This document shows positions 23,946-29,222 of a stretch of 29,222 nucleotides of DNA, in pieces. The stretch spans positions 1 to 29,222 of the forward strand of contig JAZQAV010000061.1 of assembly GCA_045545435.1 (NCBI GenBank). The letters run 5' to 3'. Under the pieces are notes generated by a model. It was not told the DNA's origin and ran no database searches. It worked only from the letters and a program-made list of their open reading frames with translations. The position numbers and the translations under genes are program-made. Source of the DNA: UMGS1502 sp045545435. Its GTDB lineage: Bacteria > Actinomycetota > Coriobacteriia > Coriobacteriales > Eggerthellaceae. Every line of letters starts with the position of its first letter. Positions within the stretch are counted from its first letter, which is position 1.

Positions 23946-25697
23946 CTATTTATGCAGGCGTGCTTCCAGTGCCGCGTTAATGGCTTTAAGCGCCTGAATG
24001 CGCGCGTAGTACTTGCTGTCGCTTTCCAGGACGATCCAGGGTGCGTATTCCGTTGAGGTAAGGCGGAACATATCGTTGACGGCCTGCTTGTACAGCGGGT
24101 ACTTATCCCTGTTGCGCCAATCCTCATCGGTGATCTTCCAAAGTTTGGTGGGATCTTCGGCGCGCGCCTTAAAACGACGGAGCTGTTCGTCGGGGGTGAT
24201 GTCAACCCAGAACTTCAGCAGAATGGCGCCCCACTGAATGAGATCGCGTTCGAATGCGTTGATCTCGTCGTAGGCGCGTGCCCATTCGGCGGGGCTCGCG
24301 AAGCCTTCCACGCGCTCTACCAGCACACGGCCATACCAGCTGCGATCGTAGATGCCAACGTGACCGGCCTTTGGCAGGCGCGTCCAGTAACGCCACAGGT
24401 GCGGGTGTGCCAACTCTGTTTTGGTAGGAGCGGGCGAGGGGAATATGGTGTACGAGCGTGCGTCAATAGCTTGCGCAACGCGCTTGATGTTGCCGCCTTT
24501 GCCTGCGGCGTCCCATCCTTCGTACATGAGCATAAGAGGTACGCGCTTGCGGTACATTTCCAGTTCAAGTGCACGGAGACGTTCCTGCTCCTCTTTCAGC
24601 AGCTTGCGGTACTCTTCTTCGGATTCGATGGTAGGCTTGGGAGCCGAATGGTCAATTTGGGGGTAGCCCGCCATGATGATGAACGATGAGTTCGCAGGCG
24701 CTTGCGTTGCTTGCAGCTTGGCGAGTTCTTCGTACGCGGCACGCTTTGCCTCTTCCGCGTCGCTTTCGGCATCGCCTTCTGCGGCCGCCTGCACGCCTTG
24801 TGCGGAGTTTTCGGCAGCTTTGGCCTTTGCCGCTTCGGCGTCGGCGTCGGGTCCTGCGGCGAGCGCTTTTTCAAGCGCGTCAACCAGCGCACCTGCGATT
24901 TGCAGGTTGGCAGTGCGCACATCCTCGCCGTTGACAACCGTCCATGGGGCAAATGAGAAGTTCGAGCCTTCCAGCAGCTTGTCGAAAAGCTCGTAGGCCT
25001 CGTCGTAGTATTTCAGAAGGTTCCACTTGGTGTCGCTGACGCGCCAGGCGGTATCGGGGTTTTCGCGCAACCCTTCAAGACGTTTCCGCTGCTCTTTCTT
25101 TGATACGTGAACGAACAGCTTCACGACAATGTAACCGTTGTTTGTAAGCATGAGCTCAAAATCATGGGCAATGCGCTGGTAACCGCGTACCAGGTCGCTG
25201 CGCAGCTTAATTCGCTCTTGCGCTGCCTCCACCGCATGGGACACATCGCCTTTTTGAACTTCCTTTATAAGTTCATCGGCCAATTTGGGCTCATCGCCCA
25301 CAAGGTCGAAGAGGGCTTTTTCAATGGCCTTCGTGTACCAGCCGCGGTCGTAGAACGTGATGGTTCCGCGTTCTCCCAGGGCCTGCCAGAACTCTTGCAT
25401 AATGGGCTGCATACCTGCAACGCCCCACTTGGCACCAGGGAACGCGCTGGCCGCGTCCACATTGATATCGGCGGTATCGTGCACCGATGTGGCGCGCGCG
25501 TCCAGATGGTATACCAAATCGGAAATGCGGCTTCCTTTGCCAGCTCCAGCCCAACCTTCCATAAGGACAACAAGTCCAACGCCTTTGGCGCGTGCTTCTT
25601 GCTGAAGCAAGACAAGCTTCCCCACAAGCGCGTCATGGACGGGCTTGTACTCTTCTTTTGTTAATTTCTGAGCTTTGAGGTCGACATTATCGAGCAT
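23946..25697 (-). CDS. pap: Two-domain PPK2, polyphosphate:AMP phosphotransferase type
   Basis: The 583-residue protein contains two PPK2 domains. The C-terminal one is intact: Walker A EGWDAAGKGG at 393-402 and the lid DRSWYGRVLVERVEG at 451-465. The N-terminal one has EGWAGAGKGS at 47-56, with the catalytic Asp replaced, and only DRGWY at 117-121. Such pairs are class II PPK2 (PAP), in which the C-terminal half uses polyphosphate to turn AMP into ADP. The linker at 280-335 is an unusually long Ala/Glu-rich stretch, which makes the protein longer than the common 500 residues. I chose ATG 25697 (MLDNVDLKAQK) because AGAAAGG precedes it. The frame is open further upstream without support. Confidence 0.9.
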   Translation of the reverse strand: MLDNVDLKAQKLTKEEYKPVHDALVGKLVLLQQEARAKGVGLVVLMEGWAGAGKGSRISDLVYHLDARATSVHDTADINVDAASAFPGAKWGVAGMQPIMQEFWQALGERGTITFYDRGWYTKAIEKALFDLVGDEPKLADELIKEVQKGDVSHAVEAAQERIKLRSDLVRGYQRIAHDFELMLTNNGYIVVKLFVHVSKKEQRKRLEGLRENPDTAWRVSDTKWNLLKYYDEAYELFDKLLEGSNFSFAPWTVVNGEDVRTANLQIAGALVDALEKALAAGPDADAEAAKAKAAENSAQGVQAAAEGDAESDAEEAKRAAYEELAKLQATQAPANSSFIIMAGYPQIDHSAPKPTIESEEEYRKLLKEEQERLRALELEMYRKRVPLMLMYEGWDAAGKGGNIKRVAQAIDARSYTIFPSPAPTKTELAHPHLWRYWTRLPKAGHVGIYDRSWYGRVLVERVEGFASPAEWARAYDEINAFERDLIQWGAILLKFWVDITPDEQLRRFKARAEDPTKLWKITDEDWRNRDKYPLYKQAVNDMFRLTSTEYAPWIVLESDSKYYARIQALKAINAALEARLHK

Positions 25698-25748
25698 GAA
25701 GAACCTTTCTTTTGCTGCTTGCTCGGCTCCTATCATTTTATCGGTGCA

Positions 25749-25754
25749 ATTATA
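25749..25754 (-). promoter_or_regulatory. -10 box of the PPK2 gene
   Basis: TATAAT on the minus strand, about 52 bp before the ATG. No clear -35 is visible. It directly abuts the truncated end of the divergent phosphatase remnant. Confidence 0.5.
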
Positions 25755-25768
25755 CACCCCTGCGATAG

Positions 25769-26200
25769 GGCAACGATTCCTGCATGTTCGTGACGATGTG
25801 GGTTGGCGTGCTGGATTACGAAACAGGCCACGTTGAATACGTGAATGCGGGGCACAATCCACCGTTGCTGTGGCAAGAAGGTGTCGGTTTAAGCTGGTTG
25901 AAGGAGCGCTCGGGAATGCCGCTGGGTCTTATGGACGGCGCTTCCTATGGCTCATACACGGCTGATTGCCAGGTGGGGGACAGGTTCTTGCTGTACACCG
26001 ACGGCGTAACCGAGGCCATGAACAAAGATGACGAGCTGTTTGGTGAAGAACGCTTGGAAACGGTAGTGGCCGCGCACACCCAAGAGCGGCCAGAAGCATT
26101 GATCAAAGCGGTGCGAAACGAGGTAGCCGCCTTTGCGGCCGGCGCAGAACAGTCCGATGACATCACCATGCTGTCGCTCGAATTTGGCCTGCACGCATAA
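25769..26200 (+). pseudogene. 5'-truncated PP2C-type (SpoIIE/RsbU) phosphatase gene
   Basis: Translation from 25769 gives GNDSCMFVTMWVGVLDYETG, then VNAGHNPPLLW, GDRFLLYTDGVTEAMN, FGEERLE and SDDITMLSLEF. This is the C-terminal half of a SpoIIE/RsbU phosphatase domain (PF07228). A stop lies just before 25769. The N-terminal half with the first metal-binding Asp residues and any sensor domain is absent. It is replaced by the divergent PPK2 promoter. The 138-residue frame from ATG 25784 lacks a ribosome-binding site. The metal-binding Asp in SDDIT remains, but the domain cannot be complete. Probably a remnant left by a deletion. Confidence 0.8.
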
Positions 26201-26271
26201 CAACCGTGCCAAAAATGATTTGGCCTAATGGCTGGTCAGCAGCCTATTTTCCAAATAGTTTAAAACAGTTC

Positions 26272-26300
26272 TTGACAAAGTAAAATAATCATATAACAAT
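26272..26300 (+). promoter_or_regulatory. Candidate promoter of the ArsR-type gene
   Basis: A perfect TTGACA (26272-26277) is followed by TATAAC at 14 bp or AACAAT at 17 bp. The -10 region lies within the repeated motif at 26290-26310, so a protein bound there would block it. Confidence 0.55.
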
Positions 26301-26310
26301 ATGCGCATAA
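26290..26310. promoter_or_regulatory. Shared 21-bp operator, copy 1
   Basis: CATATAACAA, one T, then ATGCGCATAA. It contains the perfect palindrome TATGCGCATA. It recurs with one mismatch at 26749-26769 upstream of the SRPBCC gene. Its position on the -10 fits an ArsR-type repressor site. Confidence 0.7.
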
Positions 26311-26347
26311 AACAAACAAGATGAGAATCAATGAGCGGGAGGGTGAA

Positions 26348-26704
26348 ATGAAGGAATACGGTTTGGTCGAACGCTTTTGCGCTTACAGCAAAGCGGTGGG
26401 CGAGCCTAATCGCATGAAAATGATCAAAATCCTTGGCTCCCATGAACCCGAAACGCTGAACGTATCCGATATCGCGGAAATCCTGCATCTGTCTCAACCG
26501 GCCACCACGCGCCACTTAAAAGTGATGGAGCAGGTGGGCCTGTTCGACCGTGTGCGCATTGGCGCCAACGTGTACTACTCGCTCAATGAAGAGGCATTGC
26601 GTGAGTATCGCGAGCTCATTGGCTACGCATTCGATCACGCGCATACAAAATGCGAGTACGCGTACGATTGCAAAACGTGCCCGCATTTCGCAACCTGCAT
26701 GTAA
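26348..26704 (+). CDS. ArsR family transcriptional regulator with a Cys-rich tail
   Basis: The 118-residue winged-helix protein fits ArsR/SmtB: FCAYSKAVGEPNRMKMIKIL at 10-29, LNVSDIAEILHLSQPATTRHLKVMEQVGL at 37-65 (recognition helix), then the wing RVRIGANVYYSLN. The C-terminus has C102, C108, C111 and C117 in CEYAYDCKTCPHFATC, a potential metal or redox site not standard for the family. I prefer ATG 26348, after GGGAGGGTGA, over ATG 26321. The 21-bp motif occurs both at its own promoter and upstream of the next gene, so it likely represses itself and the SRPBCC/oxidoreductase genes. Confidence 0.85.
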   Translation: MKEYGLVERFCAYSKAVGEPNRMKMIKILGSHEPETLNVSDIAEILHLSQPATTRHLKVMEQVGLFDRVRIGANVYYSLNEEALREYRELIGYAFDHAHTKCEYAYDCKTCPHFATCM

Positions 26705-26707
26705 TCA

Positions 26708-26739
26708 CGCAAGACGACACGTCACGCGGTTAGTTTTTT
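26708..26739 (+). terminator. Weak terminator after the ArsR-type gene
   Basis: CGC..GACG/CGTC..GCG forms a short interrupted hairpin (26708-26728) followed by GTTAG and six Ts (26734-26739). Confidence 0.4.
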
Positions 26740-26748
26740 CATGCCAAA

Positions 26749-26769
26749 CATATAACAAAATGCGCATAA
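26749..26769. promoter_or_regulatory. Shared 21-bp operator, copy 2
   Basis: CATATAACAA, one A, then ATGCGCATAA, matching 26290-26310 at 20 of 21 positions. It lies 121 bp upstream of the SRPBCC gene start, where TATAAC could again serve as the -10. Confidence 0.7.
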
Positions 26770-26890
26770 GTATTAAAGATGGTACACACGGAAAGATCAA
26801 TTAGGAACAAGCGATCGCGGTTAACGGCAAGTAACGGTAAGGGCAAACAACAAGAAACGTCAAATCGGTAACGACGTGAAAGGGGCGAAC

Positions 26891-27955
26891 ATGAGCGCAT
26901 ACGACGAAAAAGTGGATGGCTACCGCTACACGCGGGCCCAAGAGGCAGGGTTTGTTCTGCTGGGCTTCTTCCTGGGCATCCCCGGCATACTCATTGACTG
27001 GGCGATTGCGCGCAAAAAGAAGATGATGGAATGCTCCGCTGAGGGCATTTGGCTGGGTATCATCGGCTGGGCGTTTGGCTATTTCTGCTGGTACATCCTT
27101 ACCGCAACCGGCGTGTGGGCACCTGGCGCGAGCGTCTGGTGCGTGCTTGGCCTTTCCTTTGGTGGCGCGCTGCTGGGACTTGCAGGCATTACGCTGGGCG
27201 TCCCTTACGGCGCACCGGGCAATCTGAGCACGTTGTGGTTTGTGGGCTCCATTCTCTTTATCATCTTGGCTGACATGTGGGTGTACGGCATGAAGTACAA
27301 GATGACGCCCGAGGAGAAGGCGACGCCCATCATGGGTGACGATTGGATTAAACCGGGCGAGAAGCACCTGCGCTACGATTCGGCTGTGACGATCGACGCG
27401 CCAGCCGACAAGGTGTGGGCCTACGTACAGCAATCGGGCCAAACCAAGGCCGGTTGGTACAGCTTCGATTGGCTTGAGCGCCTGTGCACCTTCGATATCC
27501 ACAACCACTATGACATTCATCCTGAGTGGCAGAACCTCCAGCCGGGCGAGTATCAGTGGTTCCACCAGGCACCGCTGTCCATCGGCGAGTGGGTAACCGA
27601 GGTCAGCCACGTTGAGCCCTACGGTTGGGCAGCGCACTCTGATACCGCCACCGATCCCAGTTACAAAAACCCTGGTCCCAATGGCGAGGCCGCTATGAAG
27701 CTCTGGTTTAAGCGCTTCTGCTGGACGTGGAACTGGGAGATTCGCACCATCGAGCCCGCAGAGGGCGCTCCCAATCGCTGCCGTTTGCGCTGGCGTTGCG
27801 ACTGCGTGACCGACCCCGATTCGCGCACGCCCTGGGCCAAGTACTTCAACGTATTCATCCTGGGCACCGCTTCAATCGTCATGGGTCGTCGCTACATGGA
27901 CGTTATGAAGAAGCTGGCCGAGGGCCGTATGACCTACCCCGACTCTAAGAAATAA
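26891..27955 (+). CDS. Membrane-anchored SRPBCC domain protein
   Basis: The 354-residue protein starts at ATG 26891, after AAAGGGG. An in-frame GTG at 26876 lies before that site. Residues about 20-132 form four helices (GFVLLGFFLGIPGILIDWAI, then WLGIIGWAFGYFCWYIL, VLGLSFGGALLGLAGI, WFVGSILFIILADMW). From about 160 a START/SRPBCC ligand-binding domain begins: LRYDSAVTIDAPADKVWAYV, then TKAGWYSFDWLERL and WQNLQPGEYQW. The domain normally binds hydrophobic ligands. Fusion to a membrane module suggests a lipid or steroid-like ligand (inference). The next gene is an FAD oxidoreductase, so a shared pathway is likely. The shared 21-bp motif puts it under the ArsR protein. Confidence 0.8.
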   Translation: MSAYDEKVDGYRYTRAQEAGFVLLGFFLGIPGILIDWAIARKKKMMECSAEGIWLGIIGWAFGYFCWYILTATGVWAPGASVWCVLGLSFGGALLGLAGITLGVPYGAPGNLSTLWFVGSILFIILADMWVYGMKYKMTPEEKATPIMGDDWIKPGEKHLRYDSAVTIDAPADKVWAYVQQSGQTKAGWYSFDWLERLCTFDIHNHYDIHPEWQNLQPGEYQWFHQAPLSIGEWVTEVSHVEPYGWAAHSDTATDPSYKNPGPNGEAAMKLWFKRFCWTWNWEIRTIEPAEGAPNRCRLRWRCDCVTDPDSRTPWAKYFNVFILGTASIVMGRRYMDVMKKLAEGRMTYPDSKK

Positions 27956-27958
27956 AAC

Positions 27959-28047
27959 GCGTAAGGGCGATTCGCAAAACCGCTGTTTTAGCCCCCCTAA
28001 TTCATCGGAATCACCTCTTCTTTTACTGAATTGCCCTTACGCCTTTT
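27959..28047 (+). terminator. Long inverted repeat with T-run between the SRPBCC and FAD genes
   Basis: GCGTAAGGGCGATTC (27959-27973) pairs with GAATTGCCCTTACGC (28028-28042) over 15 bp with one G-U, followed by CTTTT. The 54-nt loop is unusually long and contains a small AAAAC/GTTTT hairpin. It could be an intercistronic terminator or attenuator. Confidence 0.6.
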
Positions 28048-28079
28048 CGGCAGTTACCTCTTTGAGAAAGGAACTCACC

Positions 28080-29222
28080 ATGACAGCATTCGATCACGAG
28101 ACAATCATCGTAGGCGCTGGCTGTGCGGGTATGAACTGCGCGCTTGACCTGCAGAAAGCTGGCCACGACTACCTGCTTATTGCCGACTACATGGGCGGCC
28201 GCATCTACAACAACACCGAGCGCCACATGAACTACGGCGCTGTGTTCTACTTCGGCAGCTACCGCACTATGCTCAGCAAAGAGCGCGGCATCCTAAAGCC
28301 TACCGTGGACGTGGTGCCCAACCTGCGTGCGGCTGCCTGCAACCGTGGCGACCAGCAGTGGGCGGCGCTTTCGGGCAAGACGGCCGGCTATCTTCCGTTC
28401 TTGTGGCGCTATATGAAGTGGATGCGCAACGAGTTCCTGCCGCACTACGAGCAGTTCAAGAAGAACTGCGAAACCATGGAAGTTTCGCGCGCTCTTGAGG
28501 CCGACCCGTTTATCGACCAGCTGTTCCACGAGACGGCCGACCAGTGGATGGACCGCCTGGGTGTGCGTCCCATCTGCGAAGACCTGGTGAGCATGTTCGC
28601 GCATGCCTGCACTGGCACGCCGCCTGAGAAGCTGATGGCCCTTGACTACCTGAACACCGTGCAGCCGCTCACCATGGAGCTGCCGTCAATGAAGCTGGTG
28701 ATGGAGCTGAAACGTTTCGATTTCGACGCCGATGGTATGACTGCGCGCCTGTCCGAAGGTTCCGGCAATGTGCTGCTGGGCAACTTGGTGACCACTGTTG
28801 AGCGCGAAGGTGAAGGCTGGAAGGTTACCACCGATCAGGGCATCGTGAAAACTGCGAAGAACCTGGTTATGGCAACGCCCATCGACGTAACGGCCGCTTT
28901 GTTAGCCCCTGTCGAGGGCGTGCCCGAGATTTTCGTGCGCAAGAACTGCGTGCTGTACGCGTACCTGCTGGACGACGCTGTTATCAAACCGCATTACGCC
29001 AAGCATACGGTGCATATTTTCGACGAGCAGACGCCTATCATCTTCATTGCCAAGCGCGGTGAGAAGGAGTACGAGATTTTCACCGAGGTGGACTTTGAAC
29101 AGGATGGTCGCCTTGACGAGTACTTCGATCGGTACACCATCCATAGCTCGAAGGCCTGGCCGAAGGCTATGTTCACCGGTCCCACCGAGGCTACGCCGCA
29201 AAACCTTGCTCCTGGCCTGATT
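28080..29222 (+). CDS. FAD-dependent oxidoreductase (amine oxidase-like), 3' end beyond the right edge
   Basis: The frame is open for 381 codons from ATG 28080 (GAAAGGA upstream) to the right edge. It opens MTAFDHETIIVGAGCAGMNC with the GxGxxG dinucleotide-binding motif at 12-17, followed by MGGRI at 38-42, as in NAD(P)/FAD-dependent oxidases of the protoporphyrinogen/amine oxidase group. A C-terminal FAD motif would lie beyond the edge. EGEGWKVTTDQG near 242-253 and NLVMATPI are typical of the family. Substrate unknown. It follows the SRPBCC gene by 124 bp, on the same strand, and probably acts with it. Confidence 0.85.
   Translation, partial: MTAFDHETIIVGAGCAGMNCALDLQKAGHDYLLIADYMGGRIYNNTERHMNYGAVFYFGSYRTMLSKERGILKPTVDVVPNLRAAACNRGDQQWAALSGKTAGYLPFLWRYMKWMRNEFLPHYEQFKKNCETMEVSRALEADPFIDQLFHETADQWMDRLGVRPICEDLVSMFAHACTGTPPEKLMALDYLNTVQPLTMELPSMKLVMELKRFDFDADGMTARLSEGSGNVLLGNLVTTVEREGEGWKVTTDQGIVKTAKNLVMATPIDVTAALLAPVEGVPEIFVRKNCVLYAYLLDDAVIKPHYAKHTVHIFDEQTPIIFIAKRGEKEYEIFTEVDFEQDGRLDEYFDRYTIHSSKAWPKAMFTGPTEATPQNLAPGLI

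Noticed and set aside
25698..25862. Longer N-terminus for the PPK2 protein
   Set aside because: It would run through the -10 box and into the phosphatase remnant. ATG 25697 has a good ribosome-binding site.

Overview
The window looks like the chromosome of an anaerobic, Gram-positive, high-GC actinobacterium, most likely of the Coriobacteriia/Eggerthellaceae type. This is inferred from the gene set: a Tat-exported DmsA-type molybdoenzyme with its own B and C subunits and a TorD-type chaperone, an aminothiazoline-carboxylate hydrolase homologue, DUF169 proteins, HxlR and ArsR regulators, and YhgE/Pip membrane proteins. Most genes are GC-rich. Positions 1-720 and about 2000-4430 are visibly AT-richer, which suggests acquired DNA.

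Left part (1-8500) is accessory. A PD-(D/E)XK-like protein runs off the left edge. An ATC-hydrolase-family gene follows, then a minus-strand pair: a MazG-like pyrophosphohydrolase overlapping a nuclease-helicase (DUF2075) protein, a plausible defence pair. Next come a decayed gene fragment, a DUF169 gene, a GrpB-like gene, a second DUF169 remnant with an in-frame stop, two type II toxin-antitoxin loci and a small methyltransferase. The YafQ-like toxin of the first toxin-antitoxin locus is broken by a one-base frameshift at codon 3.

Middle part (8500-18550): an LtrA-family membrane protein converges on a CPBP-family membrane protease. An HxlR regulator precedes a dmsA-dmsB-dmsC-chaperone operon for anaerobic respiration. 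The two convergent intergenic regions (10073-10688 and 17638-18161) hold the most striking signal in the window: three related repeat arrays, called A, B and C here. Each has two or three 24-bp units at an exact 42-bp pitch, then a core of 100-103 bp, then two or three inverted units at the same 42-bp pitch. Two different 24-mer sequences use the same geometry, and the cores of B and C are clearly homologous. I do not know a described element with this design.

Right part (18550-29222): two overlapping YhgE/Pip genes form a minus-strand operon. A two-domain PPK2 (polyphosphate:AMP phosphotransferase type) gene lies upstream of it, diverging from a 5'-truncated SpoIIE/RsbU-type phosphatase gene. 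An ArsR-type regulator with a Cys-rich tail precedes a membrane-anchored SRPBCC protein and an FAD-dependent oxidoreductase that runs off the right edge. A nearly identical 21-bp motif lies upstream of both the regulator and the SRPBCC gene, so these genes probably form one regulon.
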